In this document: piece after piece, positions 16,801 to 24,077 of the stretch
Layout: each line of letters begins with the position of its first letter
Position numbering within the stretch: position 1 is the first letter of the stretch
Origin: Candidatus Woesearchaeota archaeon
Lineage (GTDB): Archaea > Nanobdellota > Nanobdellia > SCGC-AAA011-G17 > UBA489
Length of the DNA: 42,828 nucleotides
Assembly: GCA_018302985.1 (NCBI GenBank)
Contig: JAGVZA010000017.1
Span: 1-42,828 of the forward strand
Direction of reading: 5' to 3'
The notes under the pieces: generated by a model
Told to the model about the DNA's origin: nothing
The model's database searches: none
The model's input: only the letters and a program-made list of their open reading frames with translations
Program-made: the position numbers and the translations under genes

Positions 16801-17841
16801 TTTTTAGAACGCTTACAACGAGGAGATGTGTTTGTCTTAGGCGGACAGACGTATGAATTTTTGTTTGCCAGAGGCATGGTTGCGCAAGTGAAGGCTGCTG
16901 CTGGAAGACAACCTACCGTTCCCAGCTGGTTTTCTGAACAATTACCTTTGAGCTATGATCTAGCAGTCTCTATCCAGAAGTTTAGACGCTTACTGGATGA
17001 TATGTTTGTGAACAAATACAAAAAGGAACAGACTCTGGAATTTATTCGCAGTTATTTGTATGTTGATGAGAATGCTGCGCAAGCACTCTATAGATATTTC
17101 TATGAACAACATCTCTTTGCTGGTATTCCTCATGATAAAAGAATGTTAGTGGAATTTTATCAGGATGACAAAACGAATAAGAAATATGTTTTGTTTCATT
17201 CGTTGTATGGGAGAAGAGTCAATGATGTGTTAAGCAGAGCTATTGCGTATGCTATCTACAAACTTCAAAAGAAAAAACCAAGAGATGTTGAATTAGGTAT
17301 TAATGATAATGGTTTCTTTTTAGCATCGGACAAACCTATACAAGTTTTACGTGCGTTGGAAGCAGTGCAGAAGGAAGATCTTTGGGCTGTGATGAAACTA
17401 GCTTTAGAGAAGACCGAAGTTTTGAAAAGAAGATTTAGACATTGCGCAGGCAGAGCATTAATGATCTTAAGAAATTACAAAGGACAACAGAAAAAAGTAG
17501 GGAAACAACAAGTGAGCAGCATGATCTTAATGAGTGCTATTAAACGTATTAGTGATAATTTTTCTATTCTTAAGGAAGCAAGAAGAGAAGTCTTGGAGGA
17601 TTTGATGGATATTGACCATGCTACTATAATCTTACGACAGATGCGAGAACGCGAAATTGAAATCAAACAATTTCATACTCCCTTACCTAGTCCTTTTGCA
17701 TTTACGTTGATTACTCAAAGCTACACAGATATCCTCAGGATGGAAGACAAAGTAGACTTCATTAGAAGGATGCATAAGAATGTCATTGCTAAACTTGGGA
17801 AACAATATGATGTTCAAGAAATTATGGTGAAAGAGAATTAA
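13837..17841 (+). CDS. lhr: Lhr-type superfamily 2 helicase interrupted by an intein
   Basis: The host protein is an Lhr-core helicase of about 873 aa, made as a 1334-aa precursor. The N-terminal RecA domain has Walker A APTGSGKT (residues 54-61), motif Ib TTPESLA and the DEVH box (178-181). SAT (motif III) follows in GLSATVEP. The second RecA domain has FTNTRAG and TSLELGMDIG. Motif VI (QRCGRAGH) is split by the intein between R and C. After it come the Lhr winged helix and the DUF1998-like/C-terminal core region with FARG and ITQSY. Lhr unwinds DNA/RNA hybrids and DNA forks in repair. The ATG at 13837 is chosen by its TATA box. The last codons overlap the convergent unknown gene by 4 nt. 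Confidence 0.9.
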   Translation: MITFLDKPQTKETVQGILHPLVNRWFFSKFKDFSLPQLYGVKEVHDRNNIMVVAPTGSGKTLTCFLSILNELIRLADEKKLEERIYAVYISPLKALNNDIARNLQEPLAEMLKLAQEKHKDYPIRVGVRTGDTTTAEKQKMLKQAPHILITTPESLAILLSSDRFRELLRDVTWCVIDEVHALAENKRGVHLSLSLERLQELAPNMTRVGLSATVEPLDAVANYLVGMRDCKVAHVQYNKEFDLQVISPLPDLIDTTHAKLHNAIYATMDKLIQEHKTTLIFTNTRAGTERVVHHLKERFPKNYTENIGAHHGSLSKKHRFDIEQRLKEGKLKAVVCSTSLELGMDIGYVDLVICLGSPKSVARFLQRCLPYTAKILLADGTYREIGDIVENKLDVEILSFDKHKGFIKNRISTYHKNKTDFIITLKTHSGSILECTPEHPLLTRNGWKKTSDLNEGEEIAELFDFNKDTTPYIYEMINQLEFYVENRQDFLRKIVDSLVQQKKLSYSSIAQLIGIQQNHLQNYMRRTGRRKSIRLDIFLKLMNLCKVPRKTFLPYLQELKSKSNHRVPLPLKVDKDFMWLAGIVASDGSITQHKKTKEYKIKIGNTDKNILLKCQSVFNKYGFFPKILNVKRPSQQSFKTLDCGSKLLAQMILSLGLTTKNKSSEIAVSNILYRMPKDLIIPYIEGVLEGDGSVSNDTIRLFSASKKFAQGLHNLLNRGGIYNYFVEMDAKPSILVPKINLKKIFCVHIGRNGAMQNFLKYCTFNGKKVEQLTQNRVHFTQNNNHIEKNICWTKIQAIRKNRYKHHVYNLTLQKEPNNYFVDSILTHNCGRAGHSLHEKVKGRLIPMDRDDLVECAVLLKNAVEKKIDTIHIPENCLDVLAQHIFGMAIADRWNIKDVLTVVKRSYCYRTLSEADFMDVIKYLAGEYATLQDRHIYAKIFYDHESGEIGRRGRMSRVIYMTNIGTIPDQTNILVKVNETVVGTLDEPFLERLQRGDVFVLGGQTYEFLFARGMVAQVKAAAGRQPTVPSWFSEQLPLSYDLAVSIQKFRRLLDDMFVNKYKKEQTLEFIRSYLYVDENAAQALYRYFYEQHLFAGIPHDKRMLVEFYQDDKTNKKYVLFHSLYGRRVNDVLSRAIAYAIYKLQKKKPRDVELGINDNGFFLASDKPIQVLRALEAVQKEDLWAVMKLALEKTEVLKRRFRHCAGRALMILRNYKGQQKKVGKQQVSSMILMSAIKRISDNFSILKEARREVLEDLMDIDHATIILRQMREREIEIKQFHTPLPSPFAFTLITQSYTDILRMEDKVDFIRRMHKNVIAKLGKQYDVQEIMVKEN
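14941..16323 (+). mobile_element. Intein with LAGLIDADG homing endonuclease, inserted in Lhr motif VI
   Basis: Precursor residues 369-829 form a 461-aa intein. It begins with Cys1 (CLPYTAKILLADGTYREI) and carries the block B histidine in TPEH (residues 69-72). It ends with block F and G (HHVYNLTL ... VDSILTHN), giving the terminal His460-Asn461 followed by Cys+1. All splicing residues are present. Two LAGLIDADG motifs are intact: LAGIVASDG (213-221, Asp220) and IEGVLEGDG (317-325, Asp324). The endonuclease is therefore probably active. Between block B and the first LAGLIDADG motif there is an inserted segment (about 125-195) with a helix-turn-helix look (LSYSSIAQLIGIQQNHLQNY). An intein in Lhr is known from Pyrococcus horikoshii as I recall; whether the site is the same needs alignment. 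Confidence 0.93.
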
Positions 17842-18272
17842 TCATCGCAATGTCTTTCGCGAGTCGGTAAAGGAACAACTGTCTGTTGCGCAAGATATTG
17901 CTGCGTAATTTCTCTTACTCTATCCCATAAAGCAACTTGATCTGGGTTATGTTGAGCTACAGTAAAATCCAAGAGGGTTTCAAACTTTAGCTGGTCTACA
18001 GTTAGAATTCCATTTTTTGAAGGATGACATGTGAACTCTGCAAATGCGCCATCATTTCTTGTAAAAGATCCTACTATGGATAATTGTTGTGCTTGTAAAT
18101 ATATTTTTCCATTATCTATAACTGCATCTTTTTCTGTTTGTATTCTATAATGGACTTTCCCAGGGAGAGTGCGTTCTATATGTAAAAATAAGCGATCTAG
18201 CTCATGCTCTTGAAAGCCGTTTCCTAGTTGAATTGTTGATCGTCCTACAATATCATCTAATTGTTCTGTCAT
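17838..18272 (-). CDS. Unknown 144-aa protein convergent with lhr
   Basis: A 144-aa soluble protein with no recognised family. It is predicted alpha/beta, with an N-terminal helix, several beta strands in the middle (KVHYRIQTEKDAVIDNGKIY), and a helical C-terminus with WDRVREITQQYLAQQ. It has no signal peptide. A TTTTTATAGG element (18302-18293) lies 25 nt before the ATG, so it has its own leaderless promoter. It overlaps the end of lhr by 4 nt in convergent orientation and is divergent from the PadR-like gene. Confidence 0.6.
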   Translation of the reverse strand: MTEQLDDIVGRSTIQLGNGFQEHELDRLFLHIERTLPGKVHYRIQTEKDAVIDNGKIYLQAQQLSIVGSFTRNDGAFAEFTCHPSKNGILTVDQLKFETLLDFTVAQHNPDQVALWDRVREITQQYLAQQTVVPLPTRERHCDD

Positions 18273-18349
18273 AAATTAATTCTTCTTAGTTCCCTATAAA
18301 AATTTATCTCTTTTTTATTAACTACCCCTATATGACTAAACTCGGAATC

Positions 18350-18358
18350 TTTATATAG
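18350..18358 (+). promoter_or_regulatory. TATA box of the PadR/ABC transporter operon
   Basis: TTTATATAG, predicting transcription from about 18378-18382, within the palindrome that follows. Confidence 0.55.
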
Positions 18359-18363
18359 TAGTA

Positions 18364-18387
18364 TCGTTGCCGATATATCGGTGTCGA
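18364..18387 (+). promoter_or_regulatory. Palindromic operator of the PadR/ABC operon
   Basis: A perfect 12-bp palindrome, CCGATATATCGG (18370-18381), is extended by outer half-sites TCG and CGA with 3-nt spacers, giving a symmetric 24-bp element. It lies between the TATA box and the ATG at 18392, over the predicted transcript start. A repressor bound here would block initiation. The PadR-like product of the first gene, or a paralogue, is the natural candidate. Confidence 0.6.
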
Positions 18388-18391
18388 CATA

Positions 18392-18845
18392 ATGCAAGAA
18401 GGTTACTTGAAACTTAGTGTACTTAAAATTCTGTCTGGACAGGAGCTCTGGATCTATGTACCCTCTATTGAAAGATTTGGAACGCCAACAACTTATTTCC
18501 AGCAGCATCCAAAAAAGAAGCACTCTGTATCATCTTACAGCGCTGGGCAAAAAGCATTTACGAGAACTTTTAAGCCATAGACAAGAGATGCTTGCTAAAT
18601 TAGACAGAACTCACAAATATATGGAACACATCTGCGGACAAAAACAATCAGACATGAAACAGATTTTTCAGCGTATTGTTCAGGGAAAAGCACCCTTTGG
18701 AGTTTTTACTTTCAATGCCTTGCATTTTCGCAAGACTTTGTTCAAAGCATCTACTTTGAGCCTAACAGATAAACAAAAACACCAGATTAAAACACTACTT
18801 CATCAAACAACCAAGGAGATTGATACTATATGCAAAAAGTCCTGA
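18392..18845 (+). pseudogene. PadR-type regulator with disrupted DNA-binding domain
   Basis: The frame from the ATG at 18392 begins MQEGYLKLSVLKILSGQE, which is a PadR N-terminus, but then loses the family pattern. The +1 frame takes over with SSGSMYPLLKDLERQQLIS and HLTALGKKHLREL, the PadR winged-helix end, and continues as a 110-residue helical C-terminal domain to 18845. About 20 residues of the family's helices 2-3 are missing between the halves, along with the frame. The joint lies at TCTGGA-CAGGAGC-TCTGGA, a short direct repeat, as expected for a slippage deletion. A GTG at 18417 could still produce a truncated 142-aa protein. The C-terminal frame overlaps the ABC ATPase start by 16 nt. 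Confidence 0.7.
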
Positions 18846-19534
18846 TTGAACTGAAAGATGTCTGGAAAACCTATCAAATGGGAGACAATATAGTGCATGC
18901 ACTCAGAGGAGTCTCTTTTAAAATTCATCAAGGAGAATTCGTAGCTGTAGTTGGCCCTTCGGGCAGTGGTAAAAGCACGATGATGAATATTATTGGCTGT
19001 TTAGACATTCCTACTAAAGGCGCTGTATTTTTACATGACCAGAACATTGCTCATTTAACTGAATCTAGATTAGCATCTATTCGTGGTAGAACTATAGGAT
19101 TTATTTTCCAGCAATTTAATTTAATTCCGACACTTACAGCTTTAGAAAATGTTGCTCTACCTATGTTATTTCAGGGCAGTCCTTTAGCGCTGAGATCAGC
19201 AAAAGCTAAACAACTCTTGACTAAATTTGGCTTGGGAGATAGAACTCACCATAAACCCAATGAACTCTCTGGTGGACAGAGTCAAAGAGTAGCTATTTCA
19301 CGAGCCTTAGCAAATGATCCTGATGTTATTTTAGCAGATGAGCCAACAGGCAATTTAGATTCCAAAACAGGTTTAGAAGTTATGAAAACCTTAGAACATA
19401 TTCACGAAAAACAAGGCAAGACTGTAGTTTTAGTCACGCATGACTTAGATTTAGTCCATCACGCTGAACGTGTCATTCACTTAAAGGATGGCATGGTTGA
19501 GAAAATAGTTCCAGGAGGCAAGAAGAAACGATGA
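18830..19534 (+). CDS. ABC transporter ATP-binding protein (MacB/LolD type)
   Basis: A 234-aa nucleotide-binding subunit with a full motif set: Walker A GPSGSGKST (42-50), Q-loop in FIFQQFNLIP, signature LSGGQSQ (146-152), Walker B VILADE (166-171) with TGNLD as the D-loop region, and the switch His204 in VTHD. The sequence is closest to the MacB/LolD group that pairs with FtsX-type permeases for mechanotransmission, not transport through the membrane. It is the first intact gene of a four-gene operon joined by 4-nt overlaps, behind a PadR-like gene. Confidence 0.92.
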   Translation: MQKVLIELKDVWKTYQMGDNIVHALRGVSFKIHQGEFVAVVGPSGSGKSTMMNIIGCLDIPTKGAVFLHDQNIAHLTESRLASIRGRTIGFIFQQFNLIPTLTALENVALPMLFQGSPLALRSAKAKQLLTKFGLGDRTHHKPNELSGGQSQRVAISRALANDPDVILADEPTGNLDSKTGLEVMKTLEHIHEKQGKTVVLVTHDLDLVHHAERVIHLKDGMVEKIVPGGKKKR

Positions 19535-20391
19535 AAAACCTATTTTTATTGATGATGAGTCTGTTGCTGCTGAGTGCTACTGTACTAGCAGAAGAACAAG
19601 GCTTAATTCGAGTTGATTTAATTGGACAAGACCCTGATCCAGTCAGAGCAGGCGATGTCGTAGAAGTAAGATTCAAGATTGAAAACTGGTGGGAAGACAC
19701 TAAAGAAGATGTTAGCATAGAAATTATTCCTAGTTATCCCTTTACCATTTATGGGGAAAGTAACATTAAAAGTTTGGGACGTCTTGAAGGAAGAAAATTA
19801 AGTGCTGACGCAGTTTTTGCAGACTTTAAATTACGTGTTGATCCCAGAGCAGTTGATGGAGAACAAGAACTCTTAATTAATATTTATACAGGCACTGCTA
19901 AAATAGAATACAAAGACCTCTTCTTTATTGATATTGAAAATGAACAAGTCAAACTCAGACCTTATATTGCTTCAAGCGATATTGTAGTCGGCGGCAATAA
20001 AGGAAGCATTACTCTTGATATTGCAAACAGTGGAGGCTATAATGTTAATTCCTTGGAGTTAGAATTATTGCCTTCTGATAATTATCGTCTGTTATCAACA
20101 AGCAATTACGTCTATATAGGTGATGTAGATGCAGATGATGTTGAGTCAGAAGACTTTGATATCTATGTTAATCGCGATCTTGAACAAGTGAAGATTCCTA
20201 TTCGCTTGACTTATGAAGCTGATGACACCATCTACACTGATGAGCACACTTTAACTTTGGACTTATTAAGCACGAGTGAAGCAAAACAACTTGGCTTGGT
20301 GCAAAGCAATACTGGCATGTGGATAACAATTGTTATTGTGCTAGTCATTGTAGGGTATATTGTGTATCGCAAACGTTTTAGAAAACGATGA
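19531..20391 (+). CDS. Secreted Ig-like (CARDB/S-layer-type) protein anchored by a C-terminal TM
   Basis: A 286-aa protein with a signal peptide (about 1-20, cleavage after VLA), two beta-sandwich domains and one C-terminal membrane helix (about 262-281) ending RKRFRKR. The domains have CARDB/COG1361-like hallmarks: DPDPVRAGDVVEVRFKIEN near residue 35 and KGSITLDIANSGGYNVNSLE near residue 157. It lies between the ATPase and the two permeases with 4-nt overlaps on both sides. This is the place of MacA in bacterial MacAB operons, but the fold is unrelated. A role as the outer, substrate-contacting adaptor is inferred. Confidence 0.78.
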   Translation: MKNLFLLMMSLLLLSATVLAEEQGLIRVDLIGQDPDPVRAGDVVEVRFKIENWWEDTKEDVSIEIIPSYPFTIYGESNIKSLGRLEGRKLSADAVFADFKLRVDPRAVDGEQELLINIYTGTAKIEYKDLFFIDIENEQVKLRPYIASSDIVVGGNKGSITLDIANSGGYNVNSLELELLPSDNYRLLSTSNYVYIGDVDADDVESEDFDIYVNRDLEQVKIPIRLTYEADDTIYTDEHTLTLDLLSTSEAKQLGLVQSNTGMWITIVIVLVIVGYIVYRKRFRKR

Positions 20392-21608
20392 TGCGTGATT
20401 ATCTGCAGCTTGCTTATGGCTCTTTGAAAAATCGAAAAGTCAGAAGCTGGCTTACTATGGTGGGCATCTTCATAGGGATAGCTGCAGTGATCTCTCTCAT
20501 TGGACTAGGACAAGGTTTACGTGTTGCTGTTATGGGTCAGTTTAATTTTCTGACAACGGACGTTTTAACTATTCAAGCCTCTGGCCTTCAAAATGGGCCT
20601 CCTGGAGAAGGCGTAGTTAATCCGTTGCTAGACTCTTATGTTGACGACATCAGCAGAATTCCTGGCGTTGACAGAGCTATAGGCAGATTGATTGAAAGTA
20701 CACAAATTGGGTATCATGGTTTTCAAGATTTTAGCTATGCCTCTAGTGTTCCTGACGGAAAAGACAGAAAAGAGATTGAACGTATAGCAAATATTGAACT
20801 TGCTCATGGACGCCTGTTGAAAGATGGTGATATGAACAAAGTTGTGCTGGGTATAGATTATTTAGATCCTGAAACACTCGGCAAACCTGTCCAAATTCGT
20901 GATAGTGTTACTGTTCATGGTAAATCTTTTGAAGTTATAGGTATTTTAGCAAAGAAAGGGAGCTTTATTATTGACAATGCCATTCAAATGAATGAAGCAG
21001 TGATGCGAGAATTATTCAATGTTAATGACACTTATGATGTGATAGTTGCTATTGTTCCTAATCCAGCAGACATGGCTAGAGTAAAAGTACGTGTAGAAGA
21101 CTATTTACGCAAGGAACGAGATGTAGAAAAAGGAGAAGAAGATTTCTCTGTAGAAAGTCCGGAGCAAGCATTAGCTAATTTGGATTCTACTTTATTTGCT
21201 ATTCAAATTTTTGTGTATGTCATTGCTGGCATTTCCATTATTGTTGGCGGCATTGGTATTGCAAATACTATGTATACTTCTGTTGTAGAAAGAACTAAGC
21301 AGATAGGCATTATGAAAGCCATTGGCGCGCAACGCAAGATGATTTTTACTTTATTTTTATTAGAATCTGGCTTTTTGGGATTTGTTGGCGGAATAGTAGG
21401 AATATTATTTGGCGCTGGCATTGCTTATGGACTAGCATTTTTAGGATCAACCTTCTTAGGCAGTGATCTCATTCAAGTTTCTCTGAATTGGTTTATTGTT
21501 CTCGGAGCACTTTTATTTTCTTTTGTCATCGGCACTGTTGCAGGATTTTTACCAGCAGTACAAGCATCACGCTTAGTTCCTGTTGAAGCTTTGAGGTATG
21601 TCAAATGA
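20388..21608 (+). CDS. FtsX/MacB-type ABC transporter permease (first)
   Basis: A 406-aa protein with the MacB layout. A TM near residues 21-43 (RSWLTMVGIFIGIAAVISLIG) is followed by a large extracellular MacB_PCD domain (about 50-260). Three C-terminal TMs form the FtsX domain, with the coupling-helix sequence ERTKQIGIMKAIGAQ and the terminal PAVQASRLVPVEALRY. Such permeases work as a dimer driven by the MacB-like ATPase to move or release lipoproteins, peptides or toxins. It overlaps its neighbours by 4 nt on both sides. Confidence 0.9.
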   Translation: MMRDYLQLAYGSLKNRKVRSWLTMVGIFIGIAAVISLIGLGQGLRVAVMGQFNFLTTDVLTIQASGLQNGPPGEGVVNPLLDSYVDDISRIPGVDRAIGRLIESTQIGYHGFQDFSYASSVPDGKDRKEIERIANIELAHGRLLKDGDMNKVVLGIDYLDPETLGKPVQIRDSVTVHGKSFEVIGILAKKGSFIIDNAIQMNEAVMRELFNVNDTYDVIVAIVPNPADMARVKVRVEDYLRKERDVEKGEEDFSVESPEQALANLDSTLFAIQIFVYVIAGISIIVGGIGIANTMYTSVVERTKQIGIMKAIGAQRKMIFTLFLLESGFLGFVGGIVGILFGAGIAYGLAFLGSTFLGSDLIQVSLNWFIVLGALLFSFVIGTVAGFLPAVQASRLVPVEALRYVK

Positions 21609-22822
21609 TTCGAGCTGATTTAATTAAATATTCTTTGAATAGTTTACGAGCAAGAAAAAGAAGAAGTTTTTTGACTATACTATCTGTGTTTATAGGGATA
21701 GCAGCTATTACTACTCTGATTAGTTTTGGACAAGGCATTTCTGCTTATGTTGAACAAATTTCACAAGAGATGGGTAATGACAAGCTCATGGTGCAAGCAA
21801 GAGGATTTGGCTTTGGACCTCCTTCACTAGATAGCAATGTGCGCATGGATGAAACAGATTTAGATACTATTCGCAGCGTCAAAGGAGTAAGTGAAGCTAC
21901 AGGTATGTATGGAATTACGGGCGAAGTGCAGTTTAATGATCAAAAAAAGTACGGATATTTATTTGGTTCTGATTATAAAAACTATAGAAAACTTTTGGAA
22001 GAAGTTTTTGCATTGGACTTAGATCAAGGCACTCCTTTGCGAGGCAATGAAAAATCTAAAGTGCTTTTAGGCTATAATTATCAACTGCCTGAAAAGATAT
22101 TTGAAAAGCCTATTCAACTCAGAGACAAAATTCTCATTAATAATCACACTTTTGAAGTCGCCGGCTTTTATGCAGCTGTGGGTAATCCTCAAGATGATTC
22201 CAATATTTATATTACTAAAGATGCTATGGAAAGTTCTTTTGCACCAGAGAATTATTTATGGATGTTAGTGCGTGCTGCTCCGGGCGTAAATCCTACAGAG
22301 TTAGCTGAAGATGTTAAAGACGAACTGAGAGATCATAGACACCAAGATGTTGGAGAAGAAGACTTTTATGTCCAGAGTTTTGAACAAGTCATTGCCACTT
22401 TCAAATCTATTTTAAGCATTATTACTGGTGTTGTTATTTTAATTGCGTTTATCTCAGTATTTGTTGCTGCGGTGAATATTACTAATACTATGTACACCGC
22501 TACTTTAGAAAGAACTAAAGAAATTGGCGTGTTCAAAGCCATTGGTGCAAAGAATAGTGCTATTTTATTTGTCTTTATTCTTGAAGCTGGAGTGTTGAGC
22601 TTGATTGGAGGAATTATTGGTGTGATTCTAGGATATCTCTTGTCTTCAGTTGCTGGTACAGCTATTGCAGCTTCTGGTTTTGGCGTCTTTACTCCTTTAT
22701 TTACTTGGCAATTAGTAGTTGGTAGTTTAGTGTTTGCATTTTTAATTGGTGCATTATCTGGATTGTTACCTGCCTATCAAGCTTCGAAGTTGAAACCTGT
22801 TGACGCGCTGAGATATGAGTAA
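21605..22822 (+). CDS. FtsX/MacB-type ABC transporter permease (second)
   Basis: A 405-aa paralogue of the preceding protein with the same plan: N-terminal TM, periplasmic-type MacB_PCD domain, and FtsX domain with ERTKEIGVFKAIGAK and PAYQASKLKPVDALRY. The two permeases probably form a heterodimer, each giving one half of the transporter. The gene ends the operon. A T-rich 37-nt gap separates it from the convergent DUF2203 gene. Confidence 0.9.
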   Translation: MIRADLIKYSLNSLRARKRRSFLTILSVFIGIAAITTLISFGQGISAYVEQISQEMGNDKLMVQARGFGFGPPSLDSNVRMDETDLDTIRSVKGVSEATGMYGITGEVQFNDQKKYGYLFGSDYKNYRKLLEEVFALDLDQGTPLRGNEKSKVLLGYNYQLPEKIFEKPIQLRDKILINNHTFEVAGFYAAVGNPQDDSNIYITKDAMESSFAPENYLWMLVRAAPGVNPTELAEDVKDELRDHRHQDVGEEDFYVQSFEQVIATFKSILSIITGVVILIAFISVFVAAVNITNTMYTATLERTKEIGVFKAIGAKNSAILFVFILEAGVLSLIGGIIGVILGYLLSSVAGTAIAASGFGVFTPLFTWQLVVGSLVFAFLIGALSGLLPAYQASKLKPVDALRYE

Positions 22823-22859
22823 ATTTTTCTAGAATATTCTTTATCTTTAAATTTTCAAT

Positions 22860-23345
22860 CTATTTCTTCACAGACAATCTTCTGGGAATTCTTTTCTTCT
22901 CTTTTTTCTCATCCTTGTGTTCTTGATGAGCGTGTTTATCATGGAATTTGTCTTTTTGCAAAGCATGAATGTGTTTTCTTCCCTGCACACCATCGTCAGC
23001 TTCATGCCAGAAATTAATTGTTGGCTCACCGATTCTCCAGCAGAGATAGATTTCTCTACCTTGAAAAACTGAACGAAAATCAAGCAATCCTTCTTCTAAG
23101 TCACGAAGAATAAGGCCTTTTTGGTCCAATTTTTCGAGCTCATTATACACTTTAAAAGAAGCTCCATGGAATTCTTTTTCCAAAGCTCGCTGAATACGAT
23201 CATCTTGTTCCGGATCATCATGACTAATGTCCACACTATCCAAAAGGAGCAAATGATGCCTTAGACGATTAACTCTCTGTAGATGCTTACGAACTTCAGG
23301 GAGCATTATACGTGCCTGGGCCAAAGTAAAATATTTTCGTTTCAC
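22860..23345 (-). CDS. DUF2203 family protein with charged C-terminal tail
   Basis: The family core runs from KYFTLAQARIMLPEVRKHL to GLLDFRSVFQGREIYLCWRIGEPTINFWHEADDGVQGR, an exact DUF2203 pattern. Function is unknown. I prefer the GTG at 23345, which places the conserved YFTL motif at residue 5 and lies 25-30 nt behind a TATA box (23378-23371). The frame is open to an ATG at 23369, but that would start almost at the TATA box. A lysine/histidine-rich tail of about 40 residues (HDKHAHQEHKDEKKEKKR) extends beyond the usual family end. Divergent from the metallophosphoesterase, with overlapping promoters. Confidence 0.8.
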   Translation of the reverse strand: MKRKYFTLAQARIMLPEVRKHLQRVNRLRHHLLLLDSVDISHDDPEQDDRIQRALEKEFHGASFKVYNELEKLDQKGLILRDLEEGLLDFRSVFQGREIYLCWRIGEPTINFWHEADDGVQGRKHIHALQKDKFHDKHAHQEHKDEKKEKKRIPRRLSVKK

Positions 23346-23354
23346 ACTAACCAC

Positions 23355-23378
23355 AATATATTTGAACACCTATATAAG
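23355..23378. promoter_or_regulatory. Overlapping divergent TATA boxes (DUF2203 / phosphoesterase)
   Basis: AATATATTTG (23355-23364) lies about 29 nt before the phosphoesterase ATG at 23388. TATATAAG/CTTATATA (23371-23378) is well placed for the minus-strand GTG at 23345. Only one of the two divergent genes can probably be initiated at a time. Confidence 0.4.
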
Positions 23379-23387
23379 CGTTATCTT

Positions 23388-24077
23388 ATGGATATTGGTC
23401 ATGGTATAACTCTCGTAGATTTGGCACTTTTCTATAAAAAACACCTTATTTTAGGAGACTTACAATTAGGGTCAGAAGGAGTAGCGCATAATCAAGGATT
23501 TTTCTTACCGAAGTTTCAATTACAAGATATTCTTGAGAGATTAAGCAAGATTTTTACTCAAGTCAAAGCTGAATTTTTAATCATTAATGGAGATTTAAAG
23601 CACGCTATAGGCACTATTTTAGACCAAGAATGGACTGACATTTTAGCATTTTTTGATTTTGCCTTGCAGCATGTACAGAAAATAATTATTGTGCGAGGCA
23701 ATCATGACTTAGTTATTGATCCTATTGCTGCCAAAAGAAATATAGCAGTGGTTGAATCTTATCGTGTAGGAGATATGCTCATTTTTCATGGCCATAAAGT
23801 TGTCAAAGAAACTGCGCCTCTCTTAGTTGTCGGTCATGAACATCCTGCTGTTTCCTTTAAAGACAAACCTGGAGACAAATATAAATGCTATTTAGTGGGT
23901 AAGTGGAAAAAAAGCATACTGATTGTGATGCCTTCGTTTAATCCTCTAACAGAAGGAAGCGATATTACTAGAGACAGATTTTTGAGTCCCTATTTGAAAC
24001 CAGGTATTGGAACATTTGATGTTTATGTTGTAGAAGACAAGATTTATCCTTTTGGAAAAGTTCAAGACTTAAGGTAA
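23388..24077 (+). CDS. Calcineurin-like metallophosphoesterase (COG1407-like)
   Basis: A 229-aa protein from the ATG at 23388. Metal-binding motifs in order are GDLQ (23-26), NGDLKH (67-72), RGNHD (103-107), a HGH at 134-136 and GHEHP (149-153). The family motif I is normally D-x-H; here the His is Gln, so one metal ligand is changed. The arrangement matches the ICC-like phosphoesterases of archaea, whose substrates are undefined. Upstream in-frame codons exist to 23283, but they run antisense through the DUF2203 gene and its promoter. Confidence 0.85.
   Translation: MDIGHGITLVDLALFYKKHLILGDLQLGSEGVAHNQGFFLPKFQLQDILERLSKIFTQVKAEFLIINGDLKHAIGTILDQEWTDILAFFDFALQHVQKIIIVRGNHDLVIDPIAAKRNIAVVESYRVGDMLIFHGHKVVKETAPLLVVGHEHPAVSFKDKPGDKYKCYLVGKWKKSILIVMPSFNPLTEGSDITRDRFLSPYLKPGIGTFDVYVVEDKIYPFGKVQDLR

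Noticed and set aside
18269-18523. Minus-strand 84-aa frame opposite the PadR gene
   Set aside because: It runs antisense through the PadR N-terminus and the operator; the plus-strand PadR homology is the better explanation.
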